Of a stretch of DNA of 64,000 nucleotides, positions 41,961 to 49,835 are shown piece by piece. The notes beneath the pieces are model-generated. The model saw only the letters and a program-made list of their open reading frames with translations. It was not told the origin of the DNA and ran no database searches. How positions within the stretch are numbered: the stretch's first letter is position 1; each line of letters begins with the position of its first letter. The position numbers and the translations under genes were made by a program. Source of the DNA: Actinocorallia herbida (GTDB lineage: Bacteria > Actinomycetota > Actinomycetes > Streptosporangiales > Streptosporangiaceae); assembly GCF_003751225.1 (NCBI RefSeq), contig NZ_RJKE01000001.1, forward strand, positions 2,914,001 through 2,978,000. The letters run 5' to 3'.

Positions 41961-43406
41961 TCAGGCGTCCCGGGGGTTGGTCCAGGCGGCCATGACGGAC
42001 TGGCGGAGCTGGGTGAGGACGGCGGGGTGGAGCCGCGCGACATCGGTGGCCTCGGCGGGGTCGACGGCCAGGTCGTAGAGCTCCCACTGCCAGTTGGGGC
42101 CGGGTCGGCGGTACTCCTCGGTGCGGCCGAAGCCGATGGCCTTCCAGCGGCCCTGGCGGGTGGCCGCGGCCGTCCGGTCGCCGCGCCCGTGGTCCTCCTT
42201 GACCTGCGACGGGGTCGTGCCGAAGTGGTTGCGGAACCAGAACAGCGGGCGGTCCTCCGGGACGTCGCCCTGGCCGGTGAACAGCGGGCGCAGGGAGATC
42301 CCGTCGAGGCCGACCGGCACGGCCGCGCCGGCGAGGTCCACGAGGGTCGGCCGGAGGTCGTAGTGGACGGCGGGCCGTGCCGTCGTCCGCCCGGCCGACC
42401 CGGCGAGCAGGCGCGGCGACCAGACGATGAACGGGACCCGGATGCCGCCCTCGTAGAGGTTGCGCTTGTATCCGCGGAACGGCCCCGCGGCCTGGAAGAA
42501 GTCGGGGTCGACCCCGCCCTCCTCGTGCGGCCCGTTGTCGCTGGTGAACAGCACGATCGTGTTCTTGTCGAGGCCGCGCGCCTTCAGCCTGTCGATGATC
42601 CGGCCCACGCAGGAGTCGAGCAGGGTGACCTGGGCGGCGTGGCCCTTGGCGGCGTCGGTCCAGTCCTGCGCCGCGTACTGGCCGACCTCGGGAACGACCG
42701 CGGGCGCGTGCGGCAGGTTGGGCGTGAGGAACAGCAGGAAGGGGTCGTCGGCCTGGACGTCGAGGAACGCCTCGGCGTGCCGCAGGATCAGCTCGGGTCC
42801 GTAGTCGGTCCCCGCCCTCCCGGTGTTGCCCGGGTACCGGACGGCCTCCTTGTTGTGCCACAGGCGCGTGGGGTAGTAGTCGTGCGCCGCGTGGTGGGTG
42901 AGGTAGCCGTAGAACTCCGAGAAGCCGTGCTCGTTCGGGTGGTCGGGGCCCGGCTTGTCCAGGGAGAAGCCCCACTTGCCGAACAGGCCGGTCCGGTAGC
43001 CGTGGTCGCGCAGCAGCGTGGCGATCGTGGGCAGCGGTCCGAGCGGCAGGTCGCCGCCGCGGCTCGGCGGGTTGCGCCGGACGGGGCTGTGCCCGGTGTG
43101 CAGGCCGGTGAACAGGCAGGCCCGCGCGGGCGCGCAGACCGGCGCGGAGGTGTAGGCGTCGGTGAACCGGAGGCCCTCGGCCGCGAGCCTGTCGAGGTTC
43201 GGCGTGGCGATCTTGCGCTGCCCGTAGGCGCCGAGTTCGCCGTAGCCGAGATCGTCGGTGAGCACGACGATGATGTTCGGCGGCCGCACCGGCGGCGGCT
43301 TGGGCGTCGCCGCCTTCTTGGTCCCCGTGCTGCATCCCGCCGCGGTCAGCGCGAGTGCGCCCAGCCCGGCGAGCACCCTCCGCCGCGCCCATTCCGCCTC
43401 ACCCAC
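41961..43406 (-). CDS. Secreted sulfatase (arylsulfatase family)
   Basis: A 481-aa enzyme with the formylglycine-generating motif C-x-P-x-R as VCAPARACLFTG, plus NIIVVLTDDLGYGELGAYG metal ligands, GHSPVRRN, KWGFSLDKPG, HDYYPT and FTSDNGPHEEGG. An N-terminal WARRRVLAGLGALALTAAGC combines a twin-arginine motif with a lipobox, so it may be exported and lipid-anchored. GTG 43406 is chosen because AGAGG is nine bases upstream; longer frames start earlier but without such a site. Substrate specificity (aromatic or sugar sulfate) is not visible. Being divergent from the ROK kinase gene, it may serve sugar sulfate use. Confidence 0.85.
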   Translation of the reverse strand: MGEAEWARRRVLAGLGALALTAAGCSTGTKKAATPKPPPVRPPNIIVVLTDDLGYGELGAYGQRKIATPNLDRLAAEGLRFTDAYTSAPVCAPARACLFTGLHTGHSPVRRNPPSRGGDLPLGPLPTIATLLRDHGYRTGLFGKWGFSLDKPGPDHPNEHGFSEFYGYLTHHAAHDYYPTRLWHNKEAVRYPGNTGRAGTDYGPELILRHAEAFLDVQADDPFLLFLTPNLPHAPAVVPEVGQYAAQDWTDAAKGHAAQVTLLDSCVGRIIDRLKARGLDKNTIVLFTSDNGPHEEGGVDPDFFQAAGPFRGYKRNLYEGGIRVPFIVWSPRLLAGSAGRTTARPAVHYDLRPTLVDLAGAAVPVGLDGISLRPLFTGQGDVPEDRPLFWFRNHFGTTPSQVKEDHGRGDRTAAATRQGRWKAIGFGRTEEYRRPGPNWQWELYDLAVDPAEATDVARLHPAVLTQLRQSVMAAWTNPRDA

Positions 43407-43618
43407 GCCGCGGGACCTCTTCGACGGATGACGGGGGGACGCACACGGAGAACTCCTTAGATACCAGGACGAATCACGGCACCCTACCGTCATGATCGGC
43501 GGCCTCGCAGGACGAACCGGGAGTGATGCGACACAGTCCCCCGCGCCCGGCGAGATCCCCTATCCTTCGTGACCGCGTGCCCACGGGGGACGCCCCCACA
43601 GGAGGAAAGGCACGGTCC

Positions 43619-44503
43619 ATGACGGTTCTCGCGATCGACATCGGCGGCACCAAGTTCGCCGCGGCCCTCGCCGAACCCGACGGGACGCTCCGCGCCAGGT
43701 GCGAAGTCCCCGTCGGCGGTGACCCGTCGGCGGTGCTGCACACGTTGCTCGACCGGTTCCCGGCGGACGCGGTCGGCGCCGTCGGCATCGGCTCGGCGGG
43801 CCCGCTCGACCTCGGGGCGGGCACGGTCAGCCCCGTCAACATCCCCGCGTGGCGCGGCTTCCCGCTCGTCGCGGAGGTCGAGGGGAGGCTGCCCGGCCGT
43901 CCGGTGCGGCTCGCCGGGGACGCCCAGTGCATGGCGCTCGGCGAGTGGTGGCGCGGCGGGACCGGCCACGACTCCCTGCTCGGCGTCGTCGTCTCGACGG
44001 GCATCGGCGGCGGCCTCGTCCTGGACGGCCGCCCCTACTTCGGCCCGGCCGGCAACGCCGGATTCCTCGGCCACGTGGTCGTCGACCCCACCGGCGACCC
44101 CTGCGGCTGCGGCGCCACGGGCTGCCTGGAGACCATCGCCAGCGGCCCGAGCATGGTCCGCCGCGCTCTGGCGCGCGGCTGGGCGCCCGGCTCCGTCCCG
44201 CCCGACGCCCGCGCCCTCGCCGACGCGGCCCGTGCGGGCGACCCGCTCGCCCTCGCCGTCTTCGCCGAGGCGGCGGCCGCCCTCGGCGCGGTCATCGCCG
44301 ACGCCGCCACCCTCCTGGACCTCCGCCACACCGTCATCGGCGGCGGCCTCGCCGCCGCGGCCGACCTCCTCCTGGACCCCATCCGCCGCACCCTCACCGC
44401 CCGCCGCCCGGCCACCCTCTCGCCCGTCACCGTCTCCGCGACGGCCCTGCGCCGCGACGCGGGCCTCTACGGCGCCGCGGCCCTGGCCGTCCTCCCCACC
44501 TGA
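43619..44503 (+). CDS. ROK-family sugar kinase
   Basis: A 294-aa kinase starting at ATG 43619 (MTVLAIDIGG) after AGGAAAGGCAC. Phosphate loop DIGGTKFAAAL, catalytic Asp in GDAQCMALGEWWRGG, and the zinc-finger GHVVVDPTGDPCGCGATGCLE are intact. The lack of an N-terminal helix-turn-helix makes it an enzyme, not a repressor. Length and motifs fit glucokinase, N-acetylmannosamine kinase or similar; which one is unclear. It may phosphorylate sugar released by the divergent sulfatase, by context only. Confidence 0.88.
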   Translation: MTVLAIDIGGTKFAAALAEPDGTLRARCEVPVGGDPSAVLHTLLDRFPADAVGAVGIGSAGPLDLGAGTVSPVNIPAWRGFPLVAEVEGRLPGRPVRLAGDAQCMALGEWWRGGTGHDSLLGVVVSTGIGGGLVLDGRPYFGPAGNAGFLGHVVVDPTGDPCGCGATGCLETIASGPSMVRRALARGWAPGSVPPDARALADAARAGDPLALAVFAEAAAALGAVIADAATLLDLRHTVIGGGLAAAADLLLDPIRRTLTARRPATLSPVTVSATALRRDAGLYGAAALAVLPT

Positions 44504-44831
44504 CGCCCCACCGACCCGGCACCCGGCTCGCAGTCCTCCGCCTCCGCCACTTCTTCTTCACCTACTCCGGGGACCGACGCCGTCATCCCGGCATCGGTAC
44601 TTATGCCATCTGGGTGAATCGTAATAAGGGCTATAAAGCGGACGAACATCTCGGAAGGTATAAAAACCACTACTTGTCGGTAAGTTCGTGGGGAAAATAC
44701 CTGAATGTGGAATTGTTGCTAGGGTTCTGACCAGTCAGAAACCACTCCTCGGTGGAGGCGGCCCTGGCGTCCGGCCCCTGTCGTCCCGCCGTGCGCGGAC
44801 GGTTCGGCCGGGGCGGGCACGATGGAGCGAG
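44504..44831. other. Spacer with an AT-rich island upstream of the P450
   Basis: From about 44583 to 44740 base composition drops to roughly half A+T in otherwise GC-rich DNA (e.g. GTAATAAGGGCTATAAAGC, GGTATAAAAACC). A 38-codon frame (44614-44730) starts with GTG but has no ribosome site and no recognised similarity. A 16-bp palindrome at 44725-44740 is the only clear regulatory element. Confidence 0.65.
44725..44740. promoter_or_regulatory. Palindrome before the P450 gene
   Basis: TTCTGAC-CA-GTCAGAA has perfect 7-bp arms, 92 bases before the P450 start. Size and symmetry suit a TetR or LysR dimer. No divergent regulator gene is adjacent, so the binding protein is unknown. Confidence 0.5.
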
Positions 44832-46271
44832 ATGCCGACCGGCCAGAGCAGTGACGGGTCCACCGCGTCGAAGAAGGCGAACGGCCGCTCGGTGCGGGGA
44901 GGACTCGCGACGGCGGCCGCCGAGCCGCTCATGACCGCGGACTTCGCCGACGACCTCGGCCCCTTCCTCGACGGACTGCGCGACCGGCACGGGCCCGTCG
45001 CCCCCGTCGGCCTGTACGGCGTCCCGGTCTGGATCGTGCTCGGCTACCGCGAGGTCCTCGAGGTCCTGCACAACCGGAACCGGGTGTGGACCAAGGACAC
45101 CGCGCGCTGGAAGGCGCGCGCCGAAGGCAGGGTCCCGGCGGACTGGCCGTTCCTGACCGCGCCCGAGGCGGACGGCGTCCTGTTCCTCGAGGGGCCCAAG
45201 CACACCGAGCGGCGCGGCACATGGCTCGCCGCGCTGCCCCCGTTCCAGGACCAGACCCACCCCGTGGCCCGCGACCTGCAAGAGCGCTGCCGCGCCTATG
45301 CCGACGAACTCGTCGACCTCCTCGCCGACGGCGCCACGCGCGGCTCCGCCGACCTCGCCGCGCAGTACGCCCGGCCGCTGATGCTCATGCTCTGCCAGGA
45401 GATGATCGGCGTCACCGCGGTGACCGACGACCTCCTCCTCGACGTGTGGCGCACCATGGACATGGGGCCGGAGTCCCGCCCCGCGCTCGCCCGGGTCACC
45501 GCGCACGCCGTCGCCGCGGTCGCGGAGAAGCGGCGCAGGCCGGGCGACGACCTGCCCTCCCTGATGCTCGCCGCGGCCGGGCCCGACCTGACCGACGAGG
45601 AGATCGCGGTCGACATGGTCGCGCTGATCATCCACCTCGGCGACATGGCGTCCTCCCTCATCTGCTCCACCGTCCTGGAGGTGGTGAGCGGTGACGCCGG
45701 CGCGCGGGCCAGCCTCGCGGGCGGGCTGGTACGCGAGACGGTGAACCGGGCGGTCCTCACCGAACCGCCCAACTCCCACCTCACCCTCCGGTTCGCGGTG
45801 GCCGACACCGTGCTCGGCGGTGTGCCGGTGGCGGCTGGCGACCCCGTCCTGCTGTCGGTCGCCGCGGCGCACCGCGACCCCGCGTTCGCCCAGGCCAGGC
45901 AGGGGATCTACAGCTCGCGCGCGCATCTGGCGTGGGGCGCGGGCGCGCACCGGTGCCCCGGCGCGGAACTCGCGATGACCCTGGTGGCGATCGCCGTCGA
46001 GCAGCTCTTCGAGCGGCTCGCCGCGCTGGAACTCGTCCTGCCGCCCGAGGAGCTCTCGTGGCGGCCGTCCCCCGCCGTGCGCGCGCTGCGCGCCCTGCCC
46101 GTCAACTTCCGGCTGCACCCGCCCGTCACCGGGACGCGGCCCTTGCCGATCATCCAGGCGGTCGCGCCGGCCGAGGCGCCCGCCCCGGCGCCGAAGCGGG
46201 CGCGCCGGTCGGTCAGCCGCGCCCTCCTCGGCAGGGTGGTCCGGGCCGTCCGCGGTGACTCCGCCCGCTGA
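44832..46271 (+). CDS. Cytochrome P450 lacking the ExxR motif (CYP156/157-like)
   Basis: A 479-aa P450-fold protein. The heme-binding loop is HLAWGAGAHRCPGAELA with thiolate Cys375. The K-helix that should hold E-x-x-R reads LVRETVNRAVLTEPPN; aligned on the PP, the ExxR slot is RAVL, and no E-x-x-R exists nearby. The I-helix is IIHLGDMASSLICST, with Asp but Ala in place of the oxygen-activating Thr. Streptomyces CYP157 proteins also lack ExxR and have the same 'SRAHLAWGAG.HRCPG' heme loop. Typical conservon genes around CYP156/157 are absent here. Start ATG 44832 follows GGAGCGAG. Function is unknown. Confidence 0.85.
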   Translation: MPTGQSSDGSTASKKANGRSVRGGLATAAAEPLMTADFADDLGPFLDGLRDRHGPVAPVGLYGVPVWIVLGYREVLEVLHNRNRVWTKDTARWKARAEGRVPADWPFLTAPEADGVLFLEGPKHTERRGTWLAALPPFQDQTHPVARDLQERCRAYADELVDLLADGATRGSADLAAQYARPLMLMLCQEMIGVTAVTDDLLLDVWRTMDMGPESRPALARVTAHAVAAVAEKRRRPGDDLPSLMLAAAGPDLTDEEIAVDMVALIIHLGDMASSLICSTVLEVVSGDAGARASLAGGLVRETVNRAVLTEPPNSHLTLRFAVADTVLGGVPVAAGDPVLLSVAAAHRDPAFAQARQGIYSSRAHLAWGAGAHRCPGAELAMTLVAIAVEQLFERLAALELVLPPEELSWRPSPAVRALRALPVNFRLHPPVTGTRPLPIIQAVAPAEAPAPAPKRARRSVSRALLGRVVRAVRGDSAR

Positions 46272-46311
46272 CCCTTGACCAACGGCGTGCCCCCGGCCGC
46301 CCCTGACGGCC

Positions 46312-46584
46312 GGGGCCCCGGTGCGGGGCAGGGCGGGATCGTGCTCATCGCCGTGGTCTGCGTGGTGCTCGTCGCCGTCCGGTGGGGACGGGGAGGAGGC
46401 CGACACCGCGGTCCGCCGCAAGCGCGACGACGCCGCTCTGCGGCTCGCCCTCGTGTCGTGCGAGCGCGCCACGGTGCTGCGCCTTCGGGACGATCGGGAG
46501 ATCGACGACACGGTCCTGCGGCAGATCCGGGCGATCCTCGACATCGAGGAGGTCCGCCTCAACCGGAACCCGATCTCGGAGTGA
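46312..46584 (+). pseudogene. Remnant of a Na+/H+ antiporter C-terminus
   Basis: Two out-of-register pieces remain of what looks like a CPA1/NhaP antiporter. The first reads GQGGIVLIAVVCVVLVAV, like a transmembrane stretch; the second, in the next frame, is ERATVLRLRDDREIDDTVLR followed by ILDIEEVRL, which matches the characteristic cytoplasmic tail 'RLRDEGRI.DEV.RR...LDLEE.RL' of actinobacterial antiporters. The N-terminal membrane domain of about 400 residues is gone and a shift joins the parts near 46390. The identification is by memory of the family tail, so moderate confidence. Confidence 0.5.
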
Positions 46585-46671
46585 AGGTCCGGAACCTCCT
46601 GGAAACGACCTGCGTCTTTTCCCTGTAGCGTTACGCCGCTGTTCCGCCGGTGCCAGAGAAAGAGCCCCCCC

Positions 46672-47187
46672 ATGACCGACGACTTCGCGAAGTTCGACAC
46701 CGTGTTCACCTGCGGGACCCTGCTGTTCGTGGCCGTCGGGCTGCTGGTCGCGCTGGGCGGAGTGCGGGGGGTCTTCAGCGCCCGGTCGTTCGCGCGAAAG
46801 GCGCACCGGGTGCCGGGCGTCGTCAGCGATGTGAAGACGCGGATGACCGGCAGCGGCCGATCGCTCAGGGCCGCCAACCGTCCCGTCCTGGTCTTCACCA
46901 CGCTGGAGGGACGCGACATCACCGTGGAGTCGAGGGAGCCGTCCGACCACGGGGTCGGCGCCGAGGTCGAGGTCTTCTACGACCCGGCGAACCCGACCAG
47001 CGCCACGGCGGGCGCGCCGGCCTCCGGCGGGTTCGGGCCGATCATCGCGGGACTGATCTTCGCCGCGTTCGCCTTCGGCATGTTCTACGCCTCCGGCGGA
47101 CCGGACGTGGTCGGCTCCTGGATCGGCGGTTCCAGCGAGTGCTTCGTCAACGATGTGCCCGTCGACTGCGGAGACCTCGACTGGTAG
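46672..47187 (+). CDS. DUF3592-type membrane protein
   Basis: A 171-aa protein with an N-terminal hydrophobic helix (VFTCGTLLFVAVGLLVALGG) and a second one near the C-terminus (GPIIAGLIFAAFAFGMFYA). Between them lies a small beta domain (HRVPGVVSDVKTRMTGSGR, RPVLVFTTLEGRDITVES, EVFYDPANPTSATAG), the pattern of DUF3592 proteins of unknown role in actinobacteria. A short C-terminal tail has two Cys (SSECFVNDVPVDCGD). Start ATG 46672 is preceded by AGAGAAAGAGCC. Confidence 0.7.
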   Translation: MTDDFAKFDTVFTCGTLLFVAVGLLVALGGVRGVFSARSFARKAHRVPGVVSDVKTRMTGSGRSLRAANRPVLVFTTLEGRDITVESREPSDHGVGAEVEVFYDPANPTSATAGAPASGGFGPIIAGLIFAAFAFGMFYASGGPDVVGSWIGGSSECFVNDVPVDCGDLDW

Positions 47188-47190
47188 GCG

Positions 47191-47784
47191 TCAGCCCGCG
47201 GCGGCCCGGCCCGCGGTGATCGACCGGCAGAGGACGCCCAGCTCGTCGACGACCGCGTCGAGGGGCGCGGAGGAGCGGCGGGCCTGGGCCATGACCAGAG
47301 CGCCCTCGAGCGCGCCGATGACGAGCACCGCGACGGACTCGGCGCGCTCCCGGTCGGCCCCGTCGGCGACGAGCTTCTCGGTGATCATCCCGCACCAGGA
47401 GCCGAAGGCGTCGCCCGCGACGTCCCGGGCCGTCCGCTCGGTGCCCAGGGCGGCCGCGACGATCGGGCAGCCGATCTCGTAGTCGCCCGCCTCCAGGCCG
47501 CGCCTCCAGATGCCCACCAGCGCGCGCAAGGCCGACGGGGTGTCGGAGGCGTCGAGGATGCGGCTCACGGCCTTGTCCAGATAAGCGGCGGCACTGCGGG
47601 TCGCGTCCTCCATCAGCTGCGCCCGGCCGCCGGGGAAGTGGTGGTAGACCGAGCCGCGCGGGGCCCCGCTGTCGGCGAGCACGTCGGCGAACGACGTCGC
47701 GGCGACGCCCTGCCTGCGGATCATCCCGATCGCGCTCTGGATCATCGCCGCCCGGGGTCCGTCCGGGTCCTTGCGTCGCGGCAT
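47191..47784 (-). CDS. TetR-family transcriptional regulator
   Basis: A 197-aa regulator with MIQSAIGMIRRQGVAATSF and ADVLADSGAPRGSVYHHFPGGRAQL as its helix-turn-helix (about 12-50), followed by a LmrA/YxaF-type helical domain (YEIGCPIVAAALGTERTA). Start ATG 47784 follows AAGGGTGGCC. It is divergent from a thioesterase-like gene with a 28-bp perfect palindrome between them. The PRGSVYHHFPGGR motif is characteristic of the LmrA/YxaF group. Confidence 0.92.
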   Translation of the reverse strand: MPRRKDPDGPRAAMIQSAIGMIRRQGVAATSFADVLADSGAPRGSVYHHFPGGRAQLMEDATRSAAAYLDKAVSRILDASDTPSALRALVGIWRRGLEAGDYEIGCPIVAAALGTERTARDVAGDAFGSWCGMITEKLVADGADRERAESVAVLVIGALEGALVMAQARRSSAPLDAVVDELGVLCRSITAGRAAAG

Positions 47785-47812
47785 GGCCACCCTTCCCTTC
47801 TGCGCGCCCAGG

Positions 47813-47840
47813 TTCCTATGTATGGTTGCATACATAGGAA
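47813..47840. promoter_or_regulatory. Perfect 28-bp operator
   Basis: TTCCTATGTATG and its reverse complement CATACATAGGAA (12-bp arms) flank a 4-base GTTG centre in the divergent gap. The length matches two TetR dimers or one large footprint; target of the TetR gene at 47191. Confidence 0.8.
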
Positions 47841-47867
47841 AACTTGTCTTCCCCGCGAGGAGCATCC

Positions 47868-48683
47868 GTGACCACGACCGACGCCCTTCACCCGTTCGAC
47901 GCGGCCATCGCGCTCACCGCCGAGGCCGACGGCCGATTCCACGGCAAGACGGCGCCCGCGTACGCGAACATGGTCGGCCCCTTCGGCGGCATCACCTCCG
48001 CGACCCTTCTGCGCGCCATCGAGCAGCACCCCGAGCGGCTCGGCGACCCGCTGTCCCTCACCGTGAACTTCGCGGGCCCCATCGCCGACGGCGACTTCGA
48101 GATCGCCGTGCGGCCCGCGCGCACCAACCGGACGACCCAGCACTGGGTGATCGAGCTGTCCCAGGGCGGCGTCGTCACCACCACCGCCACCGCGGTCTTC
48201 GGCATCCGCCGCGACACCTGGGCGGACGGCGAGGCGACCATGCCCGTCGTGCCCGCGCCCGAGGACGTCGAGCGCTCAGGGTTCCCCGACTTCATCTCCT
48301 GGGCCGGGAACTATGAGATGCGGTTCACCGAGGGCGCCATCCCGGAGAAGGAGGGCGAGAACCCGGACTCCACGACCACCATGTGGGTCCGCGACACCCC
48401 GGCCCGCCCGCTGGACTTCGCTTCCCTGACGTCCCTGTGCGACGTCTTCTACCCCCGCGTCTTCCTCCGCATGGGCACCTACCTGCCTGCGGGCACCGTC
48501 TCCCTCACCATCTACTTCCACGCCGACGCCGCGGAACTCGCCGCCCAGGGCACCGACCCCCTCCTCGGCACCGCCTCCTCCGCGCGTTTCTCCCGCGGCT
48601 ACTTCGACCAGTCGGCCCAGCTCTGGTCCCGTACCGGCACCCTCCTCGCCACCACCCACCAGATCGTGTATTTCAAGGGCTGA
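47868..48683 (+). CDS. Acyl-CoA thioesterase-like (double hot-dog) protein
   Basis: A 271-aa protein of the TesB-like fold: N-terminal FHGKTAPAYANMVGPFGGITSATLLRAIEQHP, where the GPFGG turn and catalytic-type helix lie, then VNFAGPIADGDFEIAVRPARTNRT and a C-terminal hot dog (ARPLDFASLTSLCDVFYPRVF...). The family hydrolyses acyl-CoA; no CoA pathway genes are linked. GTG 47868 is preceded by GCGAGGAGC. Controlled by the adjacent TetR through the 28-bp palindrome, which suggests a response to a fatty acyl or xenobiotic signal. Confidence 0.8.
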   Translation: MTTTDALHPFDAAIALTAEADGRFHGKTAPAYANMVGPFGGITSATLLRAIEQHPERLGDPLSLTVNFAGPIADGDFEIAVRPARTNRTTQHWVIELSQGGVVTTTATAVFGIRRDTWADGEATMPVVPAPEDVERSGFPDFISWAGNYEMRFTEGAIPEKEGENPDSTTTMWVRDTPARPLDFASLTSLCDVFYPRVFLRMGTYLPAGTVSLTIYFHADAAELAAQGTDPLLGTASSARFSRGYFDQSAQLWSRTGTLLATTHQIVYFKG

Positions 48684-48756
48684 CCCACCCCGCCCCGGGT
48701 CCCGCCTTCCCTCCCGGAAGCGCGGGGCTCGTCGTTCCCGGCCCGTGCGGAGGCGG

Positions 48757-49212
48757 TCAGGGGCGGTCACGGGGCTCGAGGACGACGAGGGGGATATCGC
48801 GGGACGTCTTCTTCCGGTAGTCGTCATAGAGGGGGAAGATCTCCGTCATCGTCGTCCAGAGCCGCCGCCGCTCGTCGGGCGCCGCGGTGCGGGCGACGGC
48901 GGGGAACCTGTCCGAGCCGACCTGGACGTCGGCCTCGGGATGGGCGACGAGGTTGAGGTACCAGGCGGGATGCCGGTCCGCCCCGGCGTTCGACGCCACG
49001 AGCAGGAAGCGGTCGCCGTCGCGGCCGTAGATGAGCGCGGTGCGCCGCGCCTGGCCCGACCTGCGGCCCCGCGTGGTGAGCAGCAGCGTCGGCCACCCCT
49101 GGTACAGGTGCCCGTCCGCGCCGTCGCTCGCGACGTAGGCCCGGATGTGCGCGGCGACCCAGCCCGTCGGGCTGTCGGAGACCTGCTGATTCATGCCGGT
49201 CGGTTCGGACAC
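48757..49212 (-). CDS. Ddn-type nitroreductase-family protein
   Basis: A 151-aa protein of the deazaflavin-dependent nitroreductase (F420/FMN split-barrel) family, with LLLTTRGRRSGQARRTALIYGRDGDRFLLVASNAGADRHPAWYLNLVAHPEADVQVG as its core. Start GTG 49212 follows AGGAGA; GTG 49233 and an internal Met exist as alternatives. It is divergent from a MarR gene with two 13-bp operators between. Probably an F420H2-dependent reductase or quinone reductase active in redox protection. Confidence 0.85.
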   Translation of the reverse strand: MSEPTGMNQQVSDSPTGWVAAHIRAYVASDGADGHLYQGWPTLLLTTRGRRSGQARRTALIYGRDGDRFLLVASNAGADRHPAWYLNLVAHPEADVQVGSDRFPAVARTAAPDERRRLWTTMTEIFPLYDDYRKKTSRDIPLVVLEPRDRP

Positions 49213-49240
49213 GCCGCCATCTCCTTCACTCACTAGATTG

Positions 49241-49253
49241 TTCAGTTACTGAA
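49241..49253. promoter_or_regulatory. MarR operator copy 1
   Basis: TTCAGT-T-ACTGAA, a perfect 13-bp palindrome, 37 bp from the second copy at 49278-49290. Both lie between the nitroreductase-like gene and the MarR gene. Confidence 0.8.
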
Positions 49254-49277
49254 GTACTTTGGGACCGTAGCAGAAGC

Positions 49278-49290
49278 TTCAGTCACTGAA
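49278..49290. promoter_or_regulatory. MarR operator copy 2
   Basis: TTCAGT-C-ACTGAA, differing from copy 1 only in the central base; flanking G/C bases are also mirrored. The spacing of about 3.5 helical turns allows two dimers to act on both promoters. Confidence 0.8.
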
Positions 49291-49324
49291 CAGTCCGCGG
49301 TGTGAAATGTTCTATGCTGTGGGC

Positions 49325-49753
49325 ATGAGCACTCAAGGTGGCGAGGCGGTGGTGGAGCTGACCGCGCTGGTCACCGAGGTCACCGAAAGGCTGCGGGACG
49401 ACTTCCGCGCGATCGCCGCCGACCTCGATCTGAACCCCAGCCAGGCGATCGTCGTGAACCGGCTGACGGAGCCGGTCCCGATGCGCGCCCTGGCCGGCTG
49501 GCTCTCGTGCGAGCCGTCCAATGTCACGAACATCGTCGACGGCCTGGAGCGCCTCGGCCTCGTGGAGCGCCGCGCCGACCCCGCCGACCGGCGCGTCAAG
49601 CAGGTCGTCCTCACGCCCGAAGGCGAGCGCCGCCGCGATCTGCTGCACGCCCGTGGCCTGGCCGGCGCCACGGCCTTCTTCGACCTGGACGACGCCGAGA
49701 AGTCACTCCTCCGCGGCCTTCTGACCCGCCTCCTCCGCACCGGCCCGTCCTGA
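49325..49753 (+). CDS. MarR-family transcriptional regulator
   Basis: A 142-aa winged-helix protein with LNPSQAIVVNRLTEPVPM, LAGWLSCEPSNVTNIVDGLERLGLVERRADPADRRVKQVVLTPEG, the classical MarR core including the DxRxxxxxLT wing. ATG 49325 is six bases after TATGCT, so the message is probably leaderless. The two TTCAGTnACTGAA sites upstream suggest it represses itself and the nitroreductase-like gene. Confidence 0.92.
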   Translation: MSTQGGEAVVELTALVTEVTERLRDDFRAIAADLDLNPSQAIVVNRLTEPVPMRALAGWLSCEPSNVTNIVDGLERLGLVERRADPADRRVKQVVLTPEGERRRDLLHARGLAGATAFFDLDDAEKSLLRGLLTRLLRTGPS

Positions 49754-49835
49754 TGGCCTCGCGCCCGTCCCGTCCCCGAGCCCGGCCCGCCGTGGGCGAG
49801 GGGCCCGGGTGCGCGGGGCCGGCGGGTCAGGCGGG

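Noticed and set aside
44614-44730. 38-codon plus frame in the AT-rich island
   Set aside because: No ribosome site, no family resemblance, length near chance; kept as an observation only.
46384-46584. Intact 87-aa hypothetical gene
   Set aside because: Its C-terminal half resembles an antiporter tail and its N-terminal half does not; a decayed gene explains this better.
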